Shown: positions 10,151-20,946 of the stretch, one piece after another
Layout: each line of letters starts with the position of its first letter
How positions within the stretch are numbered: the first letter of the stretch is position 1
Assembly (NCBI RefSeq): GCF_905163445.1
Contig: NC_053199.1
Coordinates: 14,154,001 to 14,218,000 of the forward strand
Length of the DNA stretch: 64,000 nucleotides
Source: Pararge aegeria
Taxonomy: Eukaryota; Arthropoda; Insecta; Lepidoptera; Nymphalidae
Reading direction: 5' to 3'
Notes under the pieces: model-generated
Seen by the model: the letters and a program-made list of their open reading frames with translations, nothing else
What the model was told of the DNA's origin: nothing
The model's database searches: none
Made by a program: the position numbers and the translations under genes

Positions 10151-10410
10151 ATACAAAGATTTGCCCGATAGTGACCACGCTTGGCAGGCGGGTTGGTCAT
10201 CGCTGGGCTAGACTCACGCACCAGCGTCGTTGCTGCACGACCACGGTCCGTGCCATTTGTTTAGTCTGGCCAATTTGAAGTGGTTATACTGAAATTCCAG
10301 GTCGCCAGAGCCTCGACATGGTGCACCAAGAGCAGGTAAAATTGGCAATTTGGGTGGCTGACTCATGCTAGCCACCCACTTACACCCTAAGACCTCGGTT
10401 GGAGACAAAT
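10151..10410 (-). repeat. Unclassified lepidopteran repeat
   Basis: Contains gtgaccacgcttggcaggcg, ggttggtcatcgctggg, accacggtccgtgccatttg and ggccaatttgaagtgg, phrases I recognise as part of a widespread lepidopteran repeat. It adjoins the RTE-like scrap without a visible boundary. Confidence 0.45.
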
Positions 10411-10889
10411 GCTCAACTAATATGACAAGTTTAGAAGTAGTAGCTACTATAATTTAGTTTAACTTTTATACTTATATAACTTAAACTAAATAAGAACATC
10501 GTAGAAAAAACAATTCTAAGAAAAAGTTTCTATGGACGGCCTTGTGCACTGAACTCTCTTATCAACTTTTATTTAAAATTACGTCTCGCCTTAGGATAAA
10601 ATACGAGCCCCAAAGTCTTAACATTCATAAAATTTTGTAATTTGCATTCTGAGTTTTGCGAGAGAATTTTCTTTTATTAAAAAGTATATTAGCAATGTTT
10701 AGGAGAGATCCAACAACAAAATACTACATTTGTAACTATTTTAATTTAGTAAGAACATCAGATCATCAGGAACCAGATTATTTATTGATACTTTTTTCCC
10801 CTTTACAATAGACTTCAAAAGTCAATAAGTGGACCATCACTTGAAGAACATTTCTGGTTATCGCAGTCGGAGTGCTTTTTGATTAATGA
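10411..10889. other. No gene seen
   Basis: AT-rich, no recognised features. Confidence 0.4.
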
Positions 10890-11225
10890 TATATAAGACG
10901 TCTCTTAAAAAGTTTAAAGTTTGTATTAAACGTAAGCTTATAGAAAATTCCTATTATAGTATATAGACTACGTAATCGATAAAAGCTTGGGTGTCAATGA
11001 TTGCTCTCACCAGGTTGCTCTTCTAATAATTTTAAATGACAATGTGAGCTGGTGATAACAAAAAAAACACACCCGGCTAAGTTTGTTGCGGGCTTCTTCT
11101 TAGACCAGGACGCGTTTGGAACCCTCGTAGCTTTAGTCTTAAGTTTACGAATTTGGTTATTGCCATCAACTCACTTTATGTACGCATCAAAAGTGCCATC
11201 TATATATACGCTGGGCTGGAACCTT
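10890..11225 (+). mobile_element. LINE family d: last codons plus 3' UTR
   Basis: The frame TSLKKFKVCIKRKLIENSYY followed by SI is the end of a non-LTR polyprotein; after one frameshift DYVIDKS follows. The related minus-strand copy at 60970..61110 reads MSLNKFKVYMKRKLIEKSYY then NIEDYMYDKKAWI and a stop, which fixes the reading. Downstream the 3' UTR has gagctggtgataac, cccggctaagtttgttgcg and ggtcttcttagaccagg-like phrases shared with 3545 and 46983. It is a 5'-truncated dead copy. Confidence 0.75.
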
Positions 11226-11689
11226 TTAATAGGTTTTGCCAAACATAACAAGTGTTATCCTGGCGTTTCTGCTAGTTAAGCATTGAATTGTGTTCATTCA
11301 GCTGAGGCGCTGGGTGGCATCTTAGTAGCATAGCGTTAAAATATTGTAGTACACACTACATTATGGCTTATTTTAGTAATAAACATATTTTCTCTATATC
11401 TTTCCTATATAGTATTTCGATCAGCAAATAAAAAAAGGTGTTATTAGTTCAGACAAAGCTTCGTTCTGCCAGAGCATAGTGGAGGTTCAAGTTCTCCAAA
11501 AACACAAAATAGTTCATTATAATATAGCTGTGATATCTAAAGAGTTGTGGTCCACAAACTGTACAATTGGAGTGTATTTATCGAACTAAAAAGCGTCCAT
11601 TGGGGATATTTAACTAAAATATATACCCTTCTTGTTCAGATTCATTCGATATATCTAGACAAGTACCATAAAATAACACAGTTTATTCA
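11226..11689. other. No gene seen
   Basis: Unassigned; a short open frame at 11547..11789 has no recognisable content. Confidence 0.4.
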
Positions 11690-11912
11690 ATTATCAATAG
11701 CCTTGATCAGTCCAATGCTGGATCAAGGGCCTCACCACGCTGCGCGATGGACAGACAGGTTTTTGATCGTATCAGTAGATGATATCTAGTAGTAGCACAA
11801 AGGACGCTGCTGCCAGTTCTGTTACATCCCTTAGTGGCCTCCTTCGTCACCCGCGGGAAGAAGAAGGGTGGAACAGCTGTATTCTGACCTGCACAAACAA
11901 GTGTTCACTCTC
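11690..11912 (-). repeat. LINE-like remnant
   Basis: Phrases agtccaatgctggatcaagg, ctgcgcgatggacagacagg, tcccttagtggcctccttcg and cccgcgggaagaagaagggt are typical of a multi-copy lepidopteran LINE read in reverse. A shorter relative with cgcgatggacagat lies at 53825..53940. Confidence 0.5.
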
Positions 11913-12350
11913 AAACAAAAAAAAATGTACTATCTGTCACTATTGTATTATCTAAACTTATATTGTCAAAATTGTTTCTAGATAAAGCAACTATTATTTT
12001 GCATTCCAAAACATCTATGATCTCAGATAAATCAACAAACTAATTTGGAGAAACCTTTAAGCTATTCTATAAATTGTAACTACCTACTTATCTTTGGAGC
12101 TCGATGGATTTATTAGTGTCGAATTTCGTTGTTTACCTACTGTTTAATCTCCAACTTAATATAGACATTATCTTATCTCATATATATTTATACCCTAATT
12201 TGAGCGAATATACTTGAAATTTGAGGACGTTAGTTGGCCTTTTCTAACAGCATAGTTTCGTTGGCTTACACAACATATAAACTGAAAGAACCTGACAGGA
12301 ATAAAAGTAACGAAAAATTTCTCCGAACAATTATAGTAGGTAGGTAACAG
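11913..12350. other. No gene seen
   Basis: AT-rich, upstream flank of the 262-bp array. Confidence 0.4.
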
Positions 12351-13136
12351 TTTTTGCCCAAGAGACGAAATTTGAGGTCGTGGCTCGAAATCTAATACGC
12401 ATGTTATCTAGTATGCACAACTGCTTAGGGCCGTATTGGTTGCGAGAGAATAAAGAGAAAAGGCAGAAAAGAAGGAGATTGGACATCAAAGCGGTCTCGT
12501 GTTCACCTCTCGTCAAGGGAAGGTTATCTATATATCTATGTATATAAAAGGCAAAAGGTCTACTAATCTAGGAGTCCGTGTCTAATTTATGGCCAGTGGC
12601 GAAATTACGTAGTTTTTGCCCAAGAGACGAAATTTGAGGTCGTGGCTCGAAATCTAATACGCATGTTATCTAGTATGCACAACTGCTTAGGGCCGTATTG
12701 GTTGCGAGAGAATAAAGAGAAAAGGCAGAAAAGAAGGAGATTGGACATCAAAGCGGTCTCGTGTTCACCTCTCGTCAAGGGAAGGTTATCTATATATCTA
12801 TGTATATAAAAGGCAAAAGGTCTACTAATCTAGGAGTCCGTGTCTAATTTATGGCCAGTGGCGAAATTACGTAGTTTTTGCCCAAGAGACGAAATTTGAG
12901 GTCGTGGCTCGAAATCTAATACGCATGTTATCTAGTATGCACAACTGCTTAGGGCCGTATTGGTTGCGAGAGAATAAAGAGAAAAGGCAGAAAAGAAGGA
13001 GAGTGGACATCAAAGCGGTCTCGTGTTCACCTCTCGTCAAGGGAAGGTTATCTGTATATCTATGTATATAAAAGGCAAAAGGTCTATCAATCTAGGAGTC
13101 CGTGTCTAATTTATGGCCAGTAAGGCGAAATTACGA
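12351..13136 (+). repeat. Three tandem 262-bp units
   Basis: The word tttttgcccaagagacgaaa starts at 12351, 12613 and 12875, an exact period of 262. Units 1 and 2 look identical where compared; unit 3 differs at a few sites (gagagtgg for gagattgg, atctgtatat for atctatatat, ggtctatcaat for ggtctactaat). Each unit holds tctatatatctatgtatata followed by aaaggcaaaagg, which resembles the 5' terminus of the Helitron-like element at 52268. The near-identity implies recent duplication or an assembly issue. Confidence 0.92.
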
Positions 13137-13194
13137 GGCGTCGTATAGAGGTACCTATAGAAGAACATGATCGTTTGCCTGACACGTTCTCAGT

Positions 13195-13350
13195 ACTTAA
13201 TGGAATAATGGTCGCAACGAGCTTCCGATTACAGTTTCCCCTCAAAGTATGATTGCAATGGCTATAAACAAGCCTAAAGGACACACTTTAAAAATTGCAG
13301 GAATAGACTTGAGAGAAAACTGCTTCTGACATGAGCAGTTCTACGTAGAA
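13195..13350 (+). pseudogene. Helitron helicase C-terminal remnant
   Basis: A first frame reads FRLQFPLKV and then stops; a second frame reads SMIAMAINKPKGHTLKIAG followed by IDLRENCF, a stop, and HEQFYVES. In intact Helitron Rep/helicase proteins this position holds the C-terminal Pif1-family motif with MTINKxQGQTL, so the match is specific. The frameshift after LQFPLKV and the TGA after ENCF show it is dead. It lies on the same strand as the Helitron-like 3' end 430 bp downstream, consistent with the C-terminus of an autonomous element. Confidence 0.8.
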
Positions 13351-13777
13351 AGCTACGTTCTACGTAGAAAGTTCTAAGTAAAAGAACAAGTAAGCGGGTA
13401 GTCAGATTCTGCCCGTGACATCCAACTTGACATATCGTGCCTACGCAGTCCCGTCGTGACCACGATCCATGCAACTGGGTAGAAATATCGACAAATTCAA
13501 AATATTATCGTGGTATGTACCCGTTGAACTATACTTAAGAAATGTTGAATAACCACGAAAATCTTAGTTTAAAATCTTTAAGTTCTACGTAGCTCGCTTA
13601 CGCGTAAGTACACCCAGTAGCTTGGTAGGTTTGGCGCCTACTGATAGATCGGTTAAGACTGTCGTTAAGATTATCGTATTTTCTATTAGCAGCTAGACAT
13701 TTTTCTTAACCTTTGTAGGTGAAATTTACCAAATCACAAATTGGCCTTAACGTGAGCGAAGCCGTGTGCAAAAGCTA
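13351..13777 (+). mobile_element. 3' part of a decayed Helitron
   Basis: Downstream of the helicase remnant the sequence runs to gtgaaatttaccaaatcac, aacgtgagcgaagccg and aaaagctac at 13777. The element at 52268..52729 ends the same way (gtgagcgaagccgcgggc, aaagctag), so this is the same terminus with CTAC in place of CTAG. Confidence 0.65.
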
Positions 13778-13862
13778 CTTTTAGATAAGGTCATCATGAC
13801 TATATAATATATGGCTCCTATACGATTCGGTATATAAAATGATTAGGCTTACAACTTATTTA

Positions 13863-13902
13863 AGATGGAGTCGATAAGTAATTTTACTTATTGACTCCAT
13901 CT
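13863..13902 (+). repeat. 18-bp stem hairpin
   Basis: agatggagtcgataagta pairs with tacttattgactccatct with one mismatch across a four-base loop (13881..13884). Confidence 0.85.
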
Positions 13903-16100
13903 CTCCCCACCTCTACTTTCAACGGAGTAAAGTAAATAAAAATTACTTATTTTAAATACCGAGAGGTATTCCAAAAACAACCGCAAACGATATTTGGTTC
14001 GGAAGCTGGAAATGTTTGTTTGTGTTACTGTATTGTTGCGTTTAAAAACTAGGCATGAATGAGAAATAATTTCCGCTAAATAAGCACTAATTGAAAAAAA
14101 AACTCATTTCCGTGCACACAAATATAATAATGTTTTAACAAAAACCGTACAAAATATAAGACCGCATTCATCATTTCGGAATAACACCGGAGTGAATAAC
14201 TAAAAATGCAAATCAGAACTTTATGTGCCAGTAAATAAGGCCTTGTTTGCGATTAATAAACTTCCCATAGAATTAAATAGACGTCGTTTTAATTCGCTAA
14301 TGAAATTTGTATCTAATACTATTACATTAGGGTTTACTTTAGCTTCTACGGTATAAACTGCTTTGAGGGTAATGGATGGATTACTTGTGATCCTGATTTT
14401 AAAGTCTTTTGATTTATTTTTACGAGAAGAACTAAAACCAAATTCTATTTGGATCGTGACCTGCGGTTTCCACATACTTCTAGATTTCTTTTTTGTTTGC
14501 GCAAGTTATAGTTAGTCTCGTAGTTCAGTGCTTCGAGAAAACTTATTAAGCAACTCGTGTTTAGATAGAACTACCTATTGCTCTTTGAATTAAGAACATT
14601 CGAGTACGTTTTTTGGTTATTTAACTAGGAACGTACATATTTTAGTGAAATCTAAACTAATAAACATAAATTTAACATTTAAAAACCCCCGATTTCAATA
14701 TCGTGTACATTTTTCTACTAGTAAAGCGTTTTCATTTGATTCGTCCACATTGAGGGAGTTGTGGACAAAAACGATGCTAAAGACACACACACATACATAT
14801 ACTTGAACCTTGTATCGTATTTAAGTGGAATACACATGCGTTATTAATCGTGGTGTCTATAAAACTCATTTATAATAGGAATATGACTTAGCGGTTCCTT
14901 GTTTGTTTCGATTTTTTGTTGGGTAGTCGTATTTATGTGTGAAAAAGCATTTAGTCAGTACAGGCTAAAATCTTATTAAATCACTATTAATCCTCCAACC
15001 TTTATAATATTAGTACAGTTATGCGTGCCTCTCTAAAACTCATTGCCATTAATGCCAACGTAACTTGGCATGAATGGCACGAATGGCATTTAAAAGAGAA
15101 ACCCATTAAAACCTAGGTTATGAATTGTACTGTGACACATGCATTCCATTGGTTCACTGTAAGAGAGAAGCTAGGCTTCAGACAATCAAAAAAGTTCGTG
15201 AACACAGCCGTGACAGCTACACACGTGTTGTGCGATAGTGGTCTCCAAAAAAACAAACCTGCATAACCGAACCGGCTACGATTTGCTGCCGACCTTTTAA
15301 AGAAATGAATAATGTATCGCGGGCTTTCTCAAACCCAAACGTATAGATTGCGATATTTGGGAGATGTATGCTGAAGCTCTTAACATAAATCACTGGATAC
15401 TTATTCTATGAGTTTAAGCGCCATTCCATCAGAGCCATGAGTTGGTCGGGATATTTTTTTCAGGCTGTGTAAAGCTTTTAACCAGAGTGATTGTTACAAG
15501 CTAATGGGGGGTGGAAGTTTTTATAATACAACTTTGGTAGGTTGCCTGGTAGGCCGCCTATTGTACCTTTTTTTACTTTTTTTATTTTGTGTTTTTTTTT
15601 CTAATACTTTGTATTTGTAGTACAATAAAATGTATTTTGATATGATTTGATATTCCTTCATTGAAATCTCAATTGTTCTAAGAGATGATGCAGGCCAAAA
15701 AACTAACCAGTTTTTTAATGGCAATTATATTTAAATTTTAGCATCTAGTAAATCAGTATGCACAAAAATATTTGACTAGATATATATACCTAATTACCTA
15801 TACTGACATTATACCTACTTAATATTATGCTCTTAAATTTACCTCAATATTTGGACGTCGAAGTGAACGACAAAATATGCGTGAAACACAAAATGATAAC
15901 ATCTATATATGTGTTTAGTCCGTAGGTACTATTTAAATATTTTACATATTTTTTCCAAATAAATAATTTGAATTTTTATAAGCTTTTTATGGCGTCTCAT
16001 GTAATAGCTATAAAATTTTCATGAAATGCTAAATACCGTAACAAATGGAGGCGAAACGCGGGGTCTGCATTAGCCAGAGAAAATAGATCATCGTCCACTA
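13903..16100. other. No gene seen; hairpin at 15044
   Basis: About 2.2 kb without a recognised repeat family. An 84-codon minus-strand frame at 14221..14475 is lysine- and serine-rich with no domain I recognise and no homology clue. The only structured item is the hairpin at 15044..15079. Confidence 0.4.
15044..15079 (+). repeat. 15-bp stem hairpin
   Basis: tgccattaatgccaa pairs with ttggcatgaatggca (one mismatch) across cgtaac. Confidence 0.8.
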
Positions 16101-16102
16101 CG

Positions 16103-16133
16103 ATCACTCTGTCAAGAGTGAACGACTAAGGAG
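16103..16133 (+). repeat. 31-bp block shared with 53902..53932
   Basis: An identical 31-base segment containing the small hairpin cactct-gtca-agagtg and then aacgactaaggag occurs at both places, with little similarity outside. Confidence 0.8.
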
Positions 16134-16186
16134 GAGATAGTACTCATTTATATATTTGTGAGCTATTGATTAATAAAGGTTTTATG

Positions 16187-16208
16187 CACTGACGTAATTA
16201 CGTCAGTG
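16187..16208 (+). repeat. Perfect 22-bp palindrome with CRE-like half sites
   Basis: cactgacgtaattacgtcag continues to tg, a perfect palindrome. It contains two facing TGACGTAA sites, the binding sequence of CREB/ATF and related bZIP factors. ggttttatgc occurs directly on both sides. Confidence 0.85.
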
Positions 16209-16294
16209 GTTTTATGCCTAGATAGCTGATTAATTGGAATTAAATATAAACGGATAAACGCAGTTAAGCCAGATTTCATGCCAGAATACGTTTT

Positions 16295-16618
16295 TGACGA
16301 CCTCCGTGGCACAACGGTGAGCGCTATGAATTGAAGTAGGAGGTCCCGGATTCGATTCCCAGCAGGGGCAGTTTGGGATTTTTTTATTTTTGAATTTTCT
16401 ATGACCTATAGAAAATTTGGCTAGTTACCACCCTACGAACATAGACGTTTTAGTGCGATCTAGTGTTCCAGTGCAATGTCGCGTGGAAACGAATTAGGGG
16501 TATGACTACCATACTCTCTAACAGGTTAGCCCGCTACCATCTTAGACTGCATCATCACTTCCCATCAGGTGACATTGCAGTGAAGGACTAACTTGTAGTG
16601 GAATAAAAGAAAATAAAT
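16295..16618 (+). mobile_element. SINE family b, near full length
   Basis: tRNA-like head gacgacctccgtggcacaac with box A ggcacaacggtgagcgc and box B ggattcgattccc, then a body with aatttggctagttacca, gcaatgtcgcgtggaaac, gtatgactaccatactc, taacaggttagcccgctacc and an end cttgtagtggaataaaag. Other copies in this window: 20741, 32431, 33450, 40958, 41308, 50656 and 63912. Confidence 0.85.
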
Positions 16619-16741
16619 ATTTGAACCATTTCTTTGTACATTAAGATATCAGATGGGCATAAGACACGACTACATTAACGATTGCCAGACTTTGCGGAAA
16701 AAGGTGTACAAGCAAAAAAAAAATACTTTGTAGACCCATTT

Positions 16742-16985
16742 ATTCCATTTTGTACATTGCTTCACAGAACAGCGAGACACCCAGTGAATGGTGGCATCCT
16801 TGGATCTCCAAGTGGTTGACATTCAGTCAATACGTACGAAGTACTTTCCTTCCTCGTTTCTGTACCGCACCACGTTTTGGAACGCTCTTCCGGCATCAGC
16901 CTTTGCTGAATACGACCCGAATGCCTTCAAGACAAAACTGAAAACGCAAGTGCACCTGTACCTCATTGCTTTCCATCGGAAATAA
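16742..16985 (+). pseudogene. LINE reverse transcriptase C-terminal remnant
   Basis: The frame at 16788..16985 reads KYFPSSFLYRTTFWNALPAS then AFAEYDPNAFKTKL and stops at 16983. The pattern of Arg, aromatic-WN-LP and FK is the usual end of jockey/R1-type polymerase ORFs. Upstream the frame loses similarity at once, so it is a short fragment. Confidence 0.7.
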
Positions 16986-17081
16986 TAATGGTCAAGCTCA
17001 AACTTATGATGCATACAAATGTTTTTGAAGATCAGTAATTTTTTTTTTTTTTAATTTTAAGTGTTGAGTTTTAGTTCGTTA

Positions 17082-17125
17082 CTAGCTGTAGGTACCCCGC
17101 GGCTTTACACGCGTGAACTAAAGGT
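17082..17125 (-). repeat. Helitron-like 3' terminus
   Basis: ctagctgtaggtaccccgcg then gctttacacgcg is the reverse complement of a CTAG end with a GC-rich subterminal part. Confidence 0.45.
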
Positions 17126-17994
17126 TTCATAATGTGATATTGACCACCACGCAAACTGCTATGATAGTCAGATTTATTTCCCCAGGGATTTTTTGTACAT
17201 AAGCAAGCACATGATCAGTACAGTAGTATAACACAACAATAAACAAACAAATACAAAATAATTGCTCTTCGTAATACCTATAGATATATCTAAATGTATC
17301 TTGCAATTTAATTTTTTATAATGAAAAAAACTTTTTACAATATCTGGAATGGGACTATAAACTAACTCCAATACCTGCTAAGATGGCTTTGAGAAATTAC
17401 CAAAGGCACTCTGTTTTTACTATCAAATCCATTCAATTTATTTTTAGAACTCACAGTGGAATAATTCCAAAGTAGTAAGTGAATTATTGTTCACTACTAA
17501 CTACACTTCTTTCTTTATGGTTTTATTTAAGAAAGTAGAAGTATTTTTCAACTTTATCATTTTTTTACCAATGATTAGGTTAATTCAACAGTCTTTACCA
17601 AATACCAAATATCCAAATTCCAAATATTCCAAATCCAATAATACCTACTTTACGAGTTGAGTTTTGGGACGGATAGGTATAGTATTTATTTATTTTATTC
17701 ATCCCCATGGATAAACTTAGTCCTGTGGCCGTGCTAGTGCGTAAATAATATATGTGACGACTTTATAACTTAATTGCACTTCCAATTATTTTAAATCTTT
17801 AAGGTTTGATATCCACTTTTTAATTGCAATTTCGATCATTATATTTTTTTTAATTATAATTATATAGCTTAATATATTTTTATTTATATATATATATTTT
17901 TTTTTAAACTATAACATAATTTAACAGCTAAAATGATGATCTCTGTAAAAGTATGAAATTGCGTAACAGTGATCACGCCCACCGCACGGACGGA
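17126..17994. other. No gene seen
   Basis: AT-rich; a short run of near-repeated ccaaata/ccaaattcc words at 17600..17640 is the only pattern. Confidence 0.4.
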
Positions 17995-18180
17995 CCAAGA
18001 AAATTCTTGATTCATGTAGGCCTATCACAGGCACTTATAAAGCATTCATACATTTAAGTTAACATAATTGTAAGGGAATGGTGATAACTTCGTTTGCCAA
18101 CTAAAACATAAAGCTACGAGGTTCTCGAACGCGCCCTGGTCTAAGAAGAGCCCGCAACAAACTTAGCCGGGTATTTTATG
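17995..18180 (-). repeat. LINE family d 3' UTR
   Basis: Reverse copy of 3545..3775: catgtaggcctatcacaggc, gaatggtgataacttcg, acgcgccctggtctaagaag and caaacttagccgggtat. Confidence 0.75.
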
Positions 18181-18499
18181 AAGTTATAGCTATTTAGTTA
18201 TATTGTATTCAATGCAAAATTTAAAACTCGTCAGGTCTATTAATTTCGTAATAATATGATTTCATTTTAGTTAATTAAGCTCGCCGGCGAACGGACTATC
18301 GGTTGCCGGGCATTACTAAGATTAAAATCGAATTAGTGAAAGCTTAAATATGAATTTAGAAGTCGTTTGTTGTTTGGTTTAAACGATAAGATATAAGAGT
18401 TCGAGATGTTACACAAAATATTGCCAACCTCCTACATACACAGCGAGCAATTTAGCATTCGGTCCCGTTTATTATCACAAGCATAATATGATAATTATT
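18181..18499. other. No gene seen
   Basis: Unassigned spacer. Confidence 0.4.
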
Positions 18500-18800
18500 G
18501 TTCGACTTCACTTTCGGCTCGACTTCACTTTCGGCTCGACTTCACTTTCGGGGCACTGAGTTCGAATTCCAGCACGCACCTCTAACTTTTCTAAGTTATC
18601 ATATGCTTCAACGAAGAAAAACATCGTGAGGAAACCAGCATGCTTGAGAGTTCTGCATAATGCTCTCAAAGGTATGTGGAGTCCACCAATCCGCACTTGG
18701 CCAGCGTGACGGACTGAGGCCTTAACCCTTTCCCATAGTGGGAGGAGACCCGTGCCCTGTAGTGGGCTGGTAATGGGTTTATATGATGATGAATATGATA
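18500..18800 (+). mobile_element. SINE family c with internal triplication
   Basis: The body gagttcgaattccagcacgc, cctctaacttttctaagtta, catcgtgaggaaacc, gtccaccaatccgcac and ggagacccgtgccctgtagt identifies SINE c on the plus strand. The 17-mer tcgacttcactttcggc is present three times in tandem at 18502..18552, where other copies have it once. Confidence 0.85.
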
Positions 18801-18970
18801 ATAATCGTTAAAGACCGCATTGGAGGAGCGTTGTGGGTCTATGCTCTAAAAAACTCTCTCCTATGTGGAAAATGAATGAGGTTCCCTGTGACACGTTGGA
18901 TGTCATCTGTCCACCTCGTCGGTGGTCTACCAACGCTGCGTTTGTACCAGTGGTATTAAACCAATGCTGT
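18801..18970. repeat. Compound of two repeat scraps
   Basis: 18810..18880 (accgcattggaggagcg, tgggtctatgctctaaa) matches the family at 62985..63100. 18890..18960 (gatgtcatctgtccacctcg) is a minus-strand RTE-like scrap matching 48780..48850. Confidence 0.6.
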
Positions 18971-19059
18971 TAAAGCCCATTATCTTGAGCGAATAAAGAC
19001 GACATAGGTGATTTATTCTTACTCATATTTGAGTATGTATCGTATGTTGTAGTATAAAT

Positions 19060-19312
19060 TATTTTATAATTTTTTATATTTATTATTATTATTATTCTAT
19101 GTGTGTAATCTGGATAAGTTTTAGTGTGTAATTATTTGTAACCCCACTAATCGGTTTCTCTTGGTTTTCATAATCCTAAGGTTGCCTGGAAGAGATCACT
19201 ACTAAGCGATAAGGCCGCCTTTTGAATCCTACTTTTTAATAGCCCTCTTGTTGTGTCCGTTGTTTCTTTTCTCTTTGTGGTGTACAAATAAAGTGACTAA
19301 ATAAATAAAATA
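19060..19312 (+). repeat. LINE 3' tail
   Basis: Close copy of 1..255 with gtgtgtaatctggataag, cggtttctcttggttttc, gataaggccgccttttg and a terminal aataaagtgactaaataaat tail. Confidence 0.75.
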
Positions 19313-20084
19313 AAAAGTCCATCGATTCATTTCCGAGCTATTCGCCCGTCCATTTGCACTTCAGCTTCGTACTTTTTTAGCTATCTCAGTTACTAAGTTG
19401 TATTTATTATTCTTATATTTCTATTTTATACGTATATACACACATTATACATTATATATATTATTTTAGAATGTATTCATATTTACATATTGCGCCGCTA
19501 CCATCAACTACCTTAAATTACTTCCCCGAAGGTTTGTCTTGAAGAGAGTGTTTTAGCAATAAGACCGCCTTTGCATACCAATATTTGTTTAAATTGTGTG
19601 CAATAACGTGTTTATCTATATATCTATCTATCTGTATAGTTAGCGACCACTGCTGTTATCACTGCGCCCGTTTGAAGAGTTTGGTCTTCGGTCACTATTC
19701 AGCCATAAAATTAGAAACTAAAGTCTTTCAAACAAGGTAATCCATAGCCAAAGTAATTATTATGGCTTATAGTGGAGACATTTTGGCAAGCACACCAACA
19801 TCTGCTACATAATAATTCCCGTACATAATGGTTGACAAATTGACATTGGCTACATGTGAAGCTGGTGTTTAGATTAGATATTTATCGAATCTTGTGGCTC
19901 GCTAAAATAATGGCTTTATTGGCTATGCATAAATTATAAATTTGGATAATATTTGAACAGCCTTCAAGATTCTATCCTGTTTTATGTCACAGTGGGGTCA
20001 CTAACACAAGATAAAGTTTCTGTCTTTATTATTGTGCGAGCCAAGCAAGGTCTTCGAATTTTGTCGTCATCATTATATCAACAC
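19313..20084. other. No gene seen; second LINE tail scrap
   Basis: 19520..19625 (cgaaggtttgtcttgaagag, aataagaccgcctttgcata) is a short plus-strand LINE tail. The remainder is unassigned. Confidence 0.5.
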
Positions 20085-20260
20085 ATAAGCGGCTGGTACA
20101 GGGCATGGGTGTCCTCATTCAATGAGAAGAGCTTAGGCTGAAGTACACCATGCTGGCCCAGTGAGGATTGGTGGACTTCACACGCGTTTGAGAACGTTAT
20201 GGAGAACTCTCAGGCATGCAGGTTTCCACAATTTTTTTTTAAGTGTGTTACACAATGTTT
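20085..20260 (-). repeat. SINE family c fragment
   Basis: ggctggtacagggcatgggt, gctggcccagtgaggattgg, gagaacgttatggagaactc and ggcatgcaggtttcc mark the reverse orientation. Confidence 0.75.
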
Positions 20261-20740
20261 ATCTGTCTTTCAAAGCTAAAAGAATGAGTTAATGTTAGAA
20301 ATAACTCGATGCATTTCGTAGTCTTACCAGGAATACGTAAAATTATATATTTTTTTATATTTTATAAATATATAAAAATAACTTTGAGCTGTCATAAAAC
20401 TAATTTGTTTTATCTTAAAGGTGACAAATTATATTACCGGCATAACGAAGGTTAAGTTTCGTGTGAATTAACTTCGCTATACGGTGCAAAAATTGTTCTT
20501 TTTGTTTCTAAATACACCTTTATAAATAATATAAACCCAGTTATTAAAATACAAAGAGGTTAATTTAAATATTTATAAAATAATAATAATAAATAACAAT
20601 AAAAATATTGAAAGCGCACGATTGTCGTAACTATTCCTTCTATATTATACTTGTTTTGAGAAGGTATATAAGGAAGGTATAATATAATTTTTTTCACAAT
20701 GTTTTAATTTTTTTTCTTTTATGCCAAAGATATCTAGTGT
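20261..20740. other. No gene seen
   Basis: Very AT-rich (long TA and AATA runs). No recognised feature. Confidence 0.4.
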
Positions 20741-20946
20741 CTGGTGGGAGACTTTGGCCGTGGCTAAACACCGCCCTAACGACGAAGACGTGCCACTAAG
20801 CGATATAGTATTGCGTTGCGATGCCGTGTCGGTATGACTACCATATTCCCTAACAGGTTATTCTGCTACCATCTTAGACTGCATCATCACTAACAACCAG
20901 GTAAGATTGCAGTCAAGGGCTAACCTGTAGTGGAATTCAAAAAAAT
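20741..20946 (+). repeat. SINE family b, 3' two thirds
   Basis: ctggtgggagactttggccg, gtgccactaagcgatatagt, ggtatgactaccatattccc and cctgtagtggaat match SINE b; the tRNA-like head is absent. Confidence 0.8.

Noticed and set aside
10214..10408. 64-codon minus-strand frame
   Set aside because: Lies in an unclassified dispersed repeat; no independent coding evidence.
12351..13136. CRISPR array
   Set aside because: Units are 262 bp in direct contiguity with no short repeats and variable spacers, in a eukaryotic context.
14221..14475. 84-codon minus-strand frame as a small gene
   Set aside because: No domain, no start or splice context, and AT-rich composition like its surroundings. Kept only as a note.
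16295..16370. tRNA gene
   Set aside because: tRNA-like head of SINE b, same reasoning.
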